Source: an uncultured Faecalibacterium sp.
Lineage (GTDB): Bacteria; Bacillota; Clostridia; Oscillospirales; Ruminococcaceae
Assembly (NCBI GenBank): GCA_934548045.1
Contig: CAKTEM010000005.1
Span: 82,704 to 146,703 of the forward strand
DNA length: 64,000 nt
Reading direction: 5' to 3'
The notes below the pieces were generated by a model that saw nothing but the letters and a program-made list of their open reading frames with translations, made no database searches and was not told the origin of the DNA. A program made the translations under genes and the position numbers. This document shows, in pieces, positions 39,401 to 47,369 of the stretch; within the stretch, counting starts at the first letter, position 1, and each line of letters starts with the position of its first letter.

Positions 39401-39790
39401 CGTGACAAGGCCGCCCGGAGTGTGGAATATAAGATCGACGGTCTGGTGGTGGATGAGCCGCGCGTCTTCGATGCAATGGACGCCGCCGAGACCGGCAAAT
39501 ACCTGCCTTTCTCGTTCCGGAACGGCGCGCCCAGCCCCTACCAGAAGGACAAGCGCGCCGACATCGCCAAGCTGAACCGCATCCAGCTGCATCTGGATGA
39601 CCTCGTGACCCAGATGGGCGAACAGCTCTATGGCGGACAGATCGACGCCGAGCCGCTGGTGACTGGCCGAAGCCCCTGCCAGTGGTGTGATTACGGCTTC
39701 ATCTGCTGCCACGAGACCGGCATCGGCGAACGGGCGTTGGAAGCCCCTGCAAAACCCTTTGAACCCGAAGAAGAGGAGGAAGAGCCGTGA
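36446..39790 (+). CDS. addB: AddB, subunit of the AddAB helicase-nuclease
   Basis: AddAB resects double-strand breaks up to Chi sites for recombination, as RecBCD does elsewhere. The 1114-residue AddB has the Walker A GGSGSGKTTL at 7-16 and a C-terminal nuclease domain with VVDYKTGSKKLDL near 930. Four Cys for the iron-sulfur cluster can be placed: one in YTCRYGYF near 760 and three in CQWCDYGFICC near the end. Start at 36446 follows GGGAGG. Its stop overlaps the addA start (GTGA). Confidence 0.95.
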   Translation: MLKLVLGGSGSGKTTLLYEQIKARAKAGQRSILLVPEQFTSATEARIYRELGDALSANVESFSFTSLAEKILSTEGGEAVQTLTDAGRAVLVRRALEELQDNVHYYYRHRRSAAFCQMASETIDELKSAGLSGDQLASLAENCGAERGKLAELALIFKGYETLLAHTGMDPADRLELAAARLEDALARGELPGFLKDRAVFIDEFDTFNAPKKRLMGAMLAALPTVTVALCDDGTPMIPGDLGLFSGAKQVAAQLRQLARKNGAEVAAPILLRRDVRHKNAPGLAALTEILETGSCEPLDDPAPEVHIFAAPSREEEARAAAGAIRRLMRQGVRCEKIAVVCRDISKYRAAVRYEFRMAEIPLYCDEPTTPEFSAPAAAVRALLALARGAEMTEQLTALAKTGLCQLTEEQVCALENYAFTWSPTASAWREEFKKSPKGFGGRELTEEDLKNQQDAETARKLLMDAVDEMRGKVRNANAEQISRAIYFCLKKLGAEEQQAAQVESIRAERGIPAAEEAAREWNVVMGLLNEMAQLLGNQTVTIPEYEDLFGLILRSSDLGHIPQTLDAVVLASAGKMRLDDPDYVFVLGLAEGEFPTAPGESGLLTHADRDALMANQIDLPDCFENRVVREQVCFYKALTAPAKELWMSWPKGAGLTLCAALEPIVDALSPQPPELELADLAATPADGLDCLGGGWDLTDTERVSLTEALRTPGEEEPEGLKLLRRMASNPPKKISDLHSLEDLLGRRLRISPSQLEKYYTCRYGYFLQYVLGLKPRRRAELSADQSGTLMHWVLQMALDPNPGPDNPCAQMMEPFTELDDEAIATLASMLVDEYARQYLPEDTARFAYLLSRLKKSMTSLLCYLRDEQRQSSFRPVACELKIGGGEDAVPSQVYRLSDGRTVQLIGTVDRADEWVEEDGTRWVRVVDYKTGSKKLDLKEVYCGLDCQMLLYLFSLTRDKSGRFTGAEPAGVLYLLADPAPETTTRDKAARSVEYKIDGLVVDEPRVFDAMDAAETGKYLPFSFRNGAPSPYQKDKRADIAKLNRIQLHLDDLVTQMGEQLYGGQIDAEPLVTGRSPCQWCDYGFICCHETGIGERALEAPAKPFEPEEEEEEP

Positions 39791-42700
39791 GTGAACCCAA
39801 GTGGACAAAAGCCCAGCGTGCCGCCATCGACGACCGGGGCGGCGCATTGCTGGTGAGTGCGGCGGCCGGAAGCGGCAAGACGGCTGTTCTGACCGAGCGC
39901 GCCGTGCAGCTCATCACTGACCCGGAACACCCGGCGGACGCCGACCGTCTTCTCATCGTGACCTTTACCAACGCGGCGGCGGCAGAACTCCGCGCCCGAA
40001 TCGGGCAGGCACTGCTCCGGAAAAGCCAGCAGAGCCCGGCAAACGCCGCCCTCCGCCGTCAACGGATGCTGCTTCAGCGCGCACCCATCTGCACGATTGA
40101 CGCCTTCTGCCTCGACCTGCTCCGCAAGCACTTTCAGGCGTTGGACATCCCACCGGATTTCTCTCCGGCCGACCCCGGAAGCGTCGAGATTTTAAGAGCA
40201 TCCGCCCTGTCCGAGACGCTGGAAAATGCCTACCGCGACCCGGCTTTCTGCGAGTTCGCCGACCTGTACGGCAAGGGCCGCACCGACCGTGCCGCCGGGG
40301 AGACGATCTTGCAGGTCTACGATTTCCTCCGCGCTCTGCCCGACTACGACAAAAAGCTGGACGAGTGGCTGGCCCCGTGGGAAACCGAGAACGGCTTTAC
40401 AGGTACCTGCTGGCATGACCTGCTGTTGGCTGAAACGGCCCGTTCTGCCAAAGCTGCCCGGGAGCTTCTGACGGCGGCACTGGCCGACTGCAAAGAGGAC
40501 TTTATCATGGCGCAGGCCGACGCGGACGCCAGCAAAAAGACCGCCGCCGCCAAAGCCAAGGCAGTGCTGTCGGTCAACGAGAAATTCGCCGAACCGCTGG
40601 AACGTCTCGAGACGTCCACCGCCCTGCTGGGCGATGTGGAGCGTCTGGCACAGGTCGGCGAGTGGTCGCCCCTGTATGACCGGCTGACGCCCTATGTCCT
40701 CGGGATGGAGCCGATGCCCGGCCTGAAAAATCTGAAAAAGCGGCTGACTGGTGAACACAAATCCGCCGTCAAGACCCGTGCGGATGAAGCAACATCGCTT
40801 TTCGGTGAAATATTGGAACTGATCTCGTGCAGTGAGGACGAAGCCGAAGCCGACCGCAAGGCGGCTCTGCCACGGCTCCGCGCCCTGTTTGCGGCTGTCC
40901 GGGATTTCGATGCCCGGTTCTCGGCAAAAAAACGGGAGCGGAAACTGCTGGAATTCAGCGATTTCGAGCATTTTGCCCTGAAACTCCTGCGTGACGCAGA
41001 CGGCACGCCCACCGCCCTTTGTGAGACGATACGTCAGAACTACGCCGCCGTCATGGTGGACGAGTATCAGGACACGAACGCGTTGCAGGACGCGCTGTAC
41101 CGCTGTCTGGCAACGCCGTCGGGCGATGACTTGTTCCTCGTCGGTGACCTGAAACAGAGCATCTACCGCTTCCGTCAGGCCGACCCCAGCATCTTCCGAG
41201 AGAAACTGGACACCTGGCCGCTCCTGCCCGGCGAGACGGCACGACCCCGTCCGGAAGGGGAAACGCCCGGCGAAAACGCCCTGCTGGCACTGGATGCGAA
41301 CTTCCGCTCCGCGCCGCAGGTGGTGGAAGGCATCAACTTCCTGTTCGAGCGGCTCATGACGCCCCAGCTGGGTGATACGGCTTACGGCGACGGCCAGCGT
41401 CTGGTCTACGGTGCGCCCGGCGAGTATGAGGGAAGTGTCGAGGCACATTTCCTGCCCGACGACGAAGCCGAGACGGACGCCGAGTGGATCGCCCAGAAAA
41501 TTCTGAACATGGTGCGCTCCGAATATCCGGTGCGTGAGGGCAGTGAGACTCGGCCAGTGCGGTACGAGGACTGCTGTATCCTGCTGGCGGCGCGCGGCGA
41601 CTTCCCGGCCTACACCGAAGCCCTGACCGAAGTCGGCATCCCGGTCTACGCCGACGCAAGAGAAAACCTGCTGGACGCGCCGCACATCCGGCCGCTCATC
41701 GCTCTGCTGCGCATCATCGACAACCCGGCGCAGGATATCTATCTGGCGGCGGCGATGCTCGGCCCACTGTTTGGGTTCACGGACGATGATTTGGTCCGTC
41801 TCCGGGCGCAGAGCGCGAAGATGGCCGAGGAAATGCAGAAGCAGGAGGAAGCCGAACAGCCCGAAACGTCGGACGCTCAGCCGAAACCCAAAACCAAGCG
41901 AAAGATGAGCCTTTACGGTGCATTGATCCTGACCGTCAACAGCGGCGAGGAGGACGAATTCACCGAAAAAGTGAAGCACTTCTATGCCCGGTTGAACGAA
42001 CTGCGCCGGATGGCCCGGAGCGTTCCGACCGAACAATTGCTCGAAGAGATTTTCGCTTCCACCGGCTATCTGGCCGCACTGGGCGTCATGGAAAACGGTA
42101 CCCGACGCCGGGAGGATGCCCGGAAGTTTGCGACATTCTGCGCCAGCGCAGGCAGCGGCGGCATCTCGGCTCTGGTGCGTGCCATCGACGCGGCGGCACT
42201 GGCCGGAACCACCGGACAGGACACCGCGCCCGGCGGCTCTCGTCCGGGATGCGTTACCATCATGACCATCCACCGCTCGAAGGGCTTGCAGTTCCCGGTG
42301 GTGTTCGTGGCCGATACGGCCCGGCGGTTCAACGCGATGGATACCCGTCAGCCGGTTCTTCTCCACCGGAACTACGGTGCCGGTCTGCGCCTCCGCCCGG
42401 AAGCAGGCGAGGGAGCCTACAAGACGGCGGCATATACCGCCCTGTCCAACGTCCACGCGCAGGAGATGCGGAGCGAACAGATGCGTCTGCTCTATGTCGC
42501 CCTGACCCGTGCGCAGGACAAATTGATTCTGACGATCCCCCTCGGCATCACCAAGACGACCAACCCCTTCGCCCGTGCCGCGGCATTTCTGGCGGCAGGC
42601 GCAGGGGAGACGCTTAACTTGCAGGCGAACAGCTTCGCCGACTGGCTGCGGACGGCACTTCTCGTCCACCCGGACGGAAAACTCCTCCGCCGTCTGGCGG

Positions 42701-43578
42701 AAAATCTGGAACTGCCCTTTGTGGACAGCAAGAGCCGCATCGACATCTCTATCCCCGACCCGAATGTGATACCGTTCAAAATTGAGGTGGAGAGCGTCTC
42801 TATCGACGGCGTGGAACTGCCGCTCACCGGCGAGGAAGAACCGGCACCCGACCCGGAGCTGGTGGAAAAACTGCGAGAGGGCTTCCGCTGGCAGTATCCG
42901 GCGGCAAAGCTGGCGGAAGTTCCAGCCAAGGTCAGCGTGACGAGCATCGTCCACAAGTCGGAACAGACCACGCTGGAACGCCCGGGCTTCCTCTCCAAAG
43001 ACGGCCTGACCGCCGCCGAGATGGGTACCGCCCTCCACGCTTTCCTCGAACATGCCGACTTTGCGGCACTGGCAAAGGCAAAGCCGCAGGGCGAAGACGC
43101 CCTCTGCGCCGCGATTCTGGAAGAGCGTCAGCGTCAGCTGGACGCCCAGCTCATGCCGCCTGAAATTGCGGAGAAGCTGGACATCGGCAAGATACGGCTC
43201 TTCGTCGAGAGCGAGGCGTTCCGCAAGATTTGTGAAGCGGAACAGGTCCTGCGAGAACTGGACTTCATCACGGCTCTGCCAGCGGCGGCAGTTCTGGCCG
43301 CGCAGGGCGGAGAAGGGCAGGAGATTGCAAAGGACAGCGCGGTGGATGCGGCACAGGTGCTGGTGCAGGGCATCGCCGACCTCGTGCTGGTCTACTCCGA
43401 CCACCTCGAGCTGCTGGATTATAAGACCGACCGGCATAAGACGGAGGAAGACTTCCTCCGAGCCTACCGCGCCCAGCTGAATCTCTATGCCCTCGCCATC
43501 GACAAACGCTTTGCACCGAAAAAGATAACGTATAAGGGAATTTATTCGTTTGCATTGAACAGGCTCATTGAAGCATAA
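39787..43578 (+). CDS. addA: AddA, helicase-nuclease subunit of AddAB
   Basis: This 1263-residue UvrD-type helicase-nuclease has the Walker A AAAGSGKTAVL near residue 21-31, motif II MVDEYQDTN near 424, GDLKQSIYRFRQADP, the helicase motif TIHRSKGLQFPVVF near 825 and RLLYVALTRAQDKL, then a C-terminal RecB-like nuclease with LLDYKTDR near 1215. It starts with GTG, overlapping the addB stop, which fixes translational coupling. Length is normal. Confidence 0.96.
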   Translation: MSEPKWTKAQRAAIDDRGGALLVSAAAGSGKTAVLTERAVQLITDPEHPADADRLLIVTFTNAAAAELRARIGQALLRKSQQSPANAALRRQRMLLQRAPICTIDAFCLDLLRKHFQALDIPPDFSPADPGSVEILRASALSETLENAYRDPAFCEFADLYGKGRTDRAAGETILQVYDFLRALPDYDKKLDEWLAPWETENGFTGTCWHDLLLAETARSAKAARELLTAALADCKEDFIMAQADADASKKTAAAKAKAVLSVNEKFAEPLERLETSTALLGDVERLAQVGEWSPLYDRLTPYVLGMEPMPGLKNLKKRLTGEHKSAVKTRADEATSLFGEILELISCSEDEAEADRKAALPRLRALFAAVRDFDARFSAKKRERKLLEFSDFEHFALKLLRDADGTPTALCETIRQNYAAVMVDEYQDTNALQDALYRCLATPSGDDLFLVGDLKQSIYRFRQADPSIFREKLDTWPLLPGETARPRPEGETPGENALLALDANFRSAPQVVEGINFLFERLMTPQLGDTAYGDGQRLVYGAPGEYEGSVEAHFLPDDEAETDAEWIAQKILNMVRSEYPVREGSETRPVRYEDCCILLAARGDFPAYTEALTEVGIPVYADARENLLDAPHIRPLIALLRIIDNPAQDIYLAAAMLGPLFGFTDDDLVRLRAQSAKMAEEMQKQEEAEQPETSDAQPKPKTKRKMSLYGALILTVNSGEEDEFTEKVKHFYARLNELRRMARSVPTEQLLEEIFASTGYLAALGVMENGTRRREDARKFATFCASAGSGGISALVRAIDAAALAGTTGQDTAPGGSRPGCVTIMTIHRSKGLQFPVVFVADTARRFNAMDTRQPVLLHRNYGAGLRLRPEAGEGAYKTAAYTALSNVHAQEMRSEQMRLLYVALTRAQDKLILTIPLGITKTTNPFARAAAFLAAGAGETLNLQANSFADWLRTALLVHPDGKLLRRLAENLELPFVDSKSRIDISIPDPNVIPFKIEVESVSIDGVELPLTGEEEPAPDPELVEKLREGFRWQYPAAKLAEVPAKVSVTSIVHKSEQTTLERPGFLSKDGLTAAEMGTALHAFLEHADFAALAKAKPQGEDALCAAILEERQRQLDAQLMPPEIAEKLDIGKIRLFVESEAFRKICEAEQVLRELDFITALPAAAVLAAQGGEGQEIAKDSAVDAAQVLVQGIADLVLVYSDHLELLDYKTDRHKTEEDFLRAYRAQLNLYALAIDKRFAPKKITYKGIYSFALNRLIEA

Positions 43579-43621
43579 GATAGAGAACAGGGCCTGCGCT
43601 CTGCCGCTAGACGCTCAGAGC

Positions 43622-43684
43622 TGCCCGACATGCCAATGGCTCCCACTTTGGGGGAGCTGTCACCGGAGGTGACTGAGAGGGCGA
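43622..43684 (+). repeat. Single palindromic repeat unit after addA
   Basis: TGCCCGACATGCCAATGGCTCCC.GGGGGAGCTGTC, variable hairpin CACCGGAGGTG, then ACTGAGAGGGCGA. It lies 44 bases after the addA stop and 38 bases before the infC promoter. Confidence 0.75.
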
Positions 43685-43721
43685 GCCTGCCGAAAAATCA
43701 GACTTTTCGTGAAAAAAGTGC

Positions 43722-43750
43722 TTGACACAGCCTGCAGGGCGTGGTAAAAT
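43722..43750 (+). promoter_or_regulatory. Sigma-A type promoter of infC-rpmI-rplT
   Basis: TTGACA (43722-43727) and TAAAAT (43745-43750) are exactly 17 bases apart. Confidence 0.88.
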
Positions 43751-43756
43751 AGCCGA

Positions 43757-43945
43757 GTAAAGAAAGCAGCTACGGCCTGTGCCGCGCTCGCCTTGTGAGG
43801 TCAGAGTCCTCCGGGCTATACCAGAACGCCTTTGTTACTTTGAGCAAAGTGCGGTCATGTGTGAATTTTCGCGCGGCTGTCCTGAAAAATGGGCGGCCGC
43901 GTTTTCTGTGCCAAAATAGCAACACTATGGATTATTGTTTGGAGG
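43757..43945 (+). promoter_or_regulatory. infC operon leader (probable L20-type leader) with attenuator
   Basis: About 190 untranslated bases precede infC. They end in a G+C-rich hairpin at 43871-43901 (GCGGC.GTCC pairing with GGGC.GCCGC) followed by TTTTC, which can act as an attenuator. In Firmicutes this position holds the L20 leader, through which L20 represses infC-rpmI-rplT. Assignment is by position and terminator; the L20-binding fold was not checked. Confidence 0.6.
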
Positions 43946-43952
43946 TGTATTC

Positions 43953-44486
43953 ATTATCGCTACCGCAGGAAAGTCGAAGGAACTGGAGATCAACGGTCAG
44001 ATCCGGGATCGTGAGGTTCGACTGATCGGAGCAAACGGCGAGCAGATGGGCGTGGTCAGTATTCAGGCCGCAATGCGCGCTGCTGAGGATGCCGGACTCG
44101 ATCTGGTCAAGATCGCACCGCAGGCTGTACCGCCTGTGTGCAAGGTGCTGAACTACAACAAGTACCGTTTCGAGCAGCAGAAGAAGGCAAAGGAAGCCAA
44201 GAAGAACCAGAAGGTGGTCGAAGTCAAGGAGACTCGCCTCTCGCTCAATATTGACACCAATGACTTCAACACCAAAGTGAACCAGACCGCCAAGTTTCTG
44301 GCAGCTGGCCACAAAGTTAAAGCTTCGATCCGTTTCCGTGGCCGCGAAATGGCGCACAGCGCACTGGGTGCTGACGTGCTGAAGCGTTTTGCCGAGGCTC
44401 TGCCGCAGGCAACCGTGGATAAGGCACCGGTACTCGAGGGCCGCACGATGTCCATTCTGCTGATCCCGAAACCCAATAAGGACTAA
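43953..44486 (+). CDS. infC: Translation initiation factor IF-3 (AUU start)
   Basis: IF-3 binds the 30S subunit and proofreads start codon choice. The 177-residue product begins at the segment ATAGKSKELEINGQIRDREVRLIG, has the N-domain, the Lys-rich linker (KYRFEQQKKAKEAKKNQK) and the C-domain with KVKASIRFRGREMAHSALG and GRTMSILLIPK. No ATG or GTG is available in frame at a proper place. GGAGGT at 43941-43946 is six bases before ATT at 43953, so the start is most likely AUU, the classic rare start that lets IF-3 repress its own synthesis. Confidence 0.9.
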   Translation: MIATAGKSKELEINGQIRDREVRLIGANGEQMGVVSIQAAMRAAEDAGLDLVKIAPQAVPPVCKVLNYNKYRFEQQKKAKEAKKNQKVVEVKETRLSLNIDTNDFNTKVNQTAKFLAAGHKVKASIRFRGREMAHSALGADVLKRFAEALPQATVDKAPVLEGRTMSILLIPKPNKD

Positions 44487-44505
44487 TTTTAGGAGGAAAC
44501 TCAAA

Positions 44506-44709
44506 ATGGCTAAGATGAAACTGAAGACCCATTCCGGCGCAAAGAAGCGCTTTAAGCTGACCAAGAACGGCAAGATCAAGCGCGGCCATGCATTCCGCAG
44601 CCACATCCTGACCAAGAAGACCACCAAGCTGACCCGTGGTTATCGTCAGCCCAGCTACGTTGATAAGACCAACGCAGCTACCATCAAGAGCATGCTGCCC
44701 TACGCCTGA
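44506..44709 (+). CDS. rpmI: Ribosomal protein L35
   Basis: This 67-residue basic 50S protein begins AKMKLKTHSGAKKRFKLTKNGKIKRGHAFRSHIL, the full L35 pattern, and ends KSMLPYA. The start follows TAGGAGG. It lies between infC and rplT, the universal order. Confidence 0.98.
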   Translation: MAKMKLKTHSGAKKRFKLTKNGKIKRGHAFRSHILTKKTTKLTRGYRQPSYVDKTNAATIKSMLPYA

Positions 44710-44769
44710 TAAGCGAGCCGCACTCTGACATCCAAGACATTTACCAAGACTTAAAGGAGATAGAAAACA

Positions 44770-45120
44770 ATGGCACGTATTAAAGGCGCAACGATGACCC
44801 ACAAACGTCGCAAGAAGATGCTGAAGCTCGCTAAGGGTTTCTACGGCTGCAAGAGCAAGCACTTTAAGATGGCTAAGCAGCAGGTCATGAAGAGCGGCAA
44901 CTACGCTCTGGCTGGCCGCCGCATGAAGAAGCGTCAGTTCCGCAACCTGTGGATCTGCCGCATCAACAACGCAGTTCGTCCTCTGGGCATGAACTACTCC
45001 ACCTTCATGGCTGGCCTGAAGAAGGCTGGCATCGAGCTGAACCGCAAGATGCTCAGCGAGATGGCTATCAACGATCCCAAGAGCTTTGCAGCTCTGGTCG
45101 AGACCGTGAAGAACGCCTGA
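44770..45120 (+). CDS. rplT: Ribosomal protein L20
   Basis: This 116-residue protein has a long basic N-terminal extension (ARIKGATMTHKRRKKMLKLAKGFYG) that threads into the 23S rRNA and a globular C-domain (LWICRINNAVRPLGMNYS, then LNRKMLSEMAINDP). L20 is also the known repressor of this operon. The start follows AAGGAG. A terminator follows. Confidence 0.98.
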   Translation: MARIKGATMTHKRRKKMLKLAKGFYGCKSKHFKMAKQQVMKSGNYALAGRRMKKRQFRNLWICRINNAVRPLGMNYSTFMAGLKKAGIELNRKMLSEMAINDPKSFAALVETVKNA

Positions 45121-45135
45121 TTAGACTAAAAGTGA

Positions 45136-45169
45136 GACGCTCGCGCATATTACGCGAGCGTCCATTTTG
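45136..45169 (+). terminator. Intrinsic terminator after rplT
   Basis: GACGCTCGCG pairs with CGCGAGCGTC around a seven-base loop, followed by CATTTTGT. Confidence 0.85.
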
Positions 45170-45268
45170 TATCCGGAGCTTTTCGCGGCGGGCAAATATT
45201 ACATTCAGGGCTGCGCCCTGCCGCGAAGGAATCTTATGTGGCAGACGCGGCCCTTTTTTGGATTTTTT

Positions 45269-46051
45269 ATGTTAGAGAAGATTACCAGCCGCGAAAACGC
45301 AAAGATCAAATACGCCTGCCGCCTGTCGTCCAGTGCATCGTTCCGCCGCAGTGAGGGAAAGTTTCTGGCCGAGGGCCGGAAGCTCTGCCCGGAGCTGGCA
45401 CGGGGTGCAGAACTGGAGACCCTGTTCTGCACCGAGACCGCGCTCGAAAAATGCCCGGAACTGAACGACCTGCCCGGCGAACACTATCTTGTCGAAGACC
45501 ATGTGGCGGACAAACTGGCGGATGTCGGCACCCATCAGGGGGTGTTCGGTGTGTTCAAAACGCCGGTGCATACCCTCGAGGAAGTGAAGACCGGTGGCCG
45601 TTATCTCGCCCTCGAACGGGTGCAGGACCCGGGCAATGTGGGAACTCTGCTCCGCTCGGCGGCGGCGTTCGGCTTTGATGCCGTCATCCTCAGCGATGGC
45701 TGTGCCTCGCCCTTCGCGCCCAAGACCCTCCGGGCCTCGATGGGTGCCGCTGTCCGCATCCCGGTCATTGAGGCCGGTTCCATGCCGGAGACGGTCGCCG
45801 CTCTCCGCGCGAAAAAAATTACCTGCCTTGCGGCGGCACTGTACAATTCCAAGCCCCTGAGTGCGGCATCGTCCAGTTACCCGGACGGTGTCTGCGTCGT
45901 CATCGGCAGCGAGGGTCAGGGCCTGACCGATGCGACCATCGAAGCCTGTGATGCCGCTGTCCGCATCCCCATGACCGACCGGGTCGAGAGCCTGAACGCC
46001 GGCATTGCCGGCAGTATCCTGCTCTGGCATTTCCGGGAGGAAAGTCTGTGA
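45269..46051 (+). CDS. SPOUT-family RNA 2'-O-methyltransferase (TrmH/RlmB type)
   Basis: This 260-residue enzyme would methylate a ribose in rRNA or tRNA using S-adenosylmethionine. It has the substrate-binding N-domain (KFLAEGRKLC near 31-40) and the knotted SPOUT domain with VQDPGNVGTLLRSAAAFG near 117-134, VVIGSEGQGL and IPMTDRVESLNAGIAGSILLW. The exact target is unknown. The start at 45269 fits the family (MLEKITSREN); a start at 45236 with a better GAAGGA site would add eleven residues. It commonly follows infC-rpmI-rplT in Clostridia and overlaps dprA. Confidence 0.9.
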   Translation: MLEKITSRENAKIKYACRLSSSASFRRSEGKFLAEGRKLCPELARGAELETLFCTETALEKCPELNDLPGEHYLVEDHVADKLADVGTHQGVFGVFKTPVHTLEEVKTGGRYLALERVQDPGNVGTLLRSAAAFGFDAVILSDGCASPFAPKTLRASMGAAVRIPVIEAGSMPETVAALRAKKITCLAAALYNSKPLSAASSSYPDGVCVVIGSEGQGLTDATIEACDAAVRIPMTDRVESLNAGIAGSILLWHFREESL

Positions 46052-47196
46052 TCAGCTCCGGACTGGAACAGACCAGTCTGTTTCCGCAGGAACCTGTGCC
46101 GGACGCCCTGCTGTGCTGGCTCTGGCTGGCGCAGACACTGGGTGCGGCAAACTCGCACGCAGGCCGTGTTCTGGATGCTTTCGGCGGTGCGCAGGAAGCA
46201 TGGGAAGCCCGTGCGACCGATGCCTTCCGGCAGGCGGTCGGGATACCAGCAATGCAAAGAGCAAATCTGCCCAACAATACCCCGGAATTTTACCGTTCCA
46301 TCGTGCGAAAGTGTGAAGCCCGGCGAATTCATATCCTGACTTATGACGACCCGGATTATCCGCTTGCATTTTCCCGTATCCCGGACATGCCATTGGTGCT
46401 TTACTGCACCGGCAATCCGCACTGGCTCAACGAGCCGGGCATGGTCGGGATGGTGGGAACGCGCAAGCCGACCGAGTACGGCTTGCAGGCGGCGGCAATG
46501 CTGGGCGAAGGTCTGGTGAAGAACGGGGCAATTATCGTCAGCGGTCTGGCGGATGGACTGGATAGTGCCGGGCATCACGCCGCAGTCCGGGCAGGCTGTC
46601 CGACGGTCGGCGTACTGGGTGTTCCTATCGACCGCACTTACCCGGCGACCAACCGGGAACTGCGCCGGAAAATCGAGCAGAACGGCTGTGTCATCAGCGA
46701 GTATCCGCCGGATATGACCGGTGTCGGTCGGAACGGCTTCTTACAGCGCAACCGGCTCATCGCGGCCCTGTCGTCGGCTTTGGTCGTGGTGGAAGCACAG
46801 GAAAAGAGCGGCACCATGTCCACCGTCGCCCATGCCGAACGGTACGGCAAGCCGGTGTTCGCGGTGCCAGGAAGCATCTTTTCCAAAAACTCTGACGGCA
46901 CCAACCGCCTGCTCCGGGATGGCCGGGCGCGTGCGGTGTGTCAGGCGGAGGACTTATTCCAAACACTGGGTCTGCACCCGAACCGGGCGGCAGAACCTGC
47001 ACCGCGCAAGGAGTCTGCGCCGATGGATGACCGGGAACGGAAAGTTCTGGCCTGCATCGGCTCCCAGCCGCGCGGCATCGAGGAACTCAGCACGCTGAGC
47101 GGCCTACCGACGGCAGTTCTGCTGGGCGTTCTGATGAAGCTCGAGCTTTCAGGCCGGGTGTTCTGTCAGCCCGGCAAACGGTATATTCTGCGCTGA
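46048..47196 (+). CDS. dprA: DNA-processing protein DprA
   Basis: DprA binds incoming single-stranded DNA and loads RecA in natural transformation; it is also widespread in bacteria not known to be competent. The 382-residue protein has a SAM-like N-domain, the Rossmann core with MVGTRKPTEYG near 132, IIVSGLADGLDSAGHHAAV and FLQRNRLIAALSSALVVVEA, and a C-terminal winged helix (about 325-382). It starts with GTG overlapping the methyltransferase stop. dprA-topA-trmFO is a common Firmicutes order. Confidence 0.93.
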   Translation: MISSGLEQTSLFPQEPVPDALLCWLWLAQTLGAANSHAGRVLDAFGGAQEAWEARATDAFRQAVGIPAMQRANLPNNTPEFYRSIVRKCEARRIHILTYDDPDYPLAFSRIPDMPLVLYCTGNPHWLNEPGMVGMVGTRKPTEYGLQAAAMLGEGLVKNGAIIVSGLADGLDSAGHHAAVRAGCPTVGVLGVPIDRTYPATNRELRRKIEQNGCVISEYPPDMTGVGRNGFLQRNRLIAALSSALVVVEAQEKSGTMSTVAHAERYGKPVFAVPGSIFSKNSDGTNRLLRDGRARAVCQAEDLFQTLGLHPNRAAEPAPRKESAPMDDRERKVLACIGSQPRGIEELSTLSGLPTAVLLGVLMKLELSGRVFCQPGKRYILR

Positions 47197-47218
47197 GATG
47201 CGCAAGATGAAAACGAAA

Positions 47219-47286
47219 TAGCCCTCTCAGTCAAAGCCTTCCGGCTTTGCCAGCTCCCCCAAAGTGGGAGCCATTGGCAAGCCGGA
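47219..47286 (-). repeat. Palindromic repeat unit between dprA and topA
   Basis: TAGCCCTCTCAGTC, variable hairpin AAAGCCTTCCGGCTTT, GCCAGCTCCC.GTGGGAGCC, ATTGGCAAGCCGG. Reversed copy of the 43622 unit. It is followed by a fragment of the core, GGGCCTTGCGGTC, at 47313-47325. Confidence 0.75.
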
Positions 47287-47369
47287 CAGCAGGAGCCTCG
47301 GACGAAAACAGCCGGGCCTTGCGGTCAAGGGCAGGCGGAGAAGTTTATATATAAATAAGGGAGAAAACT

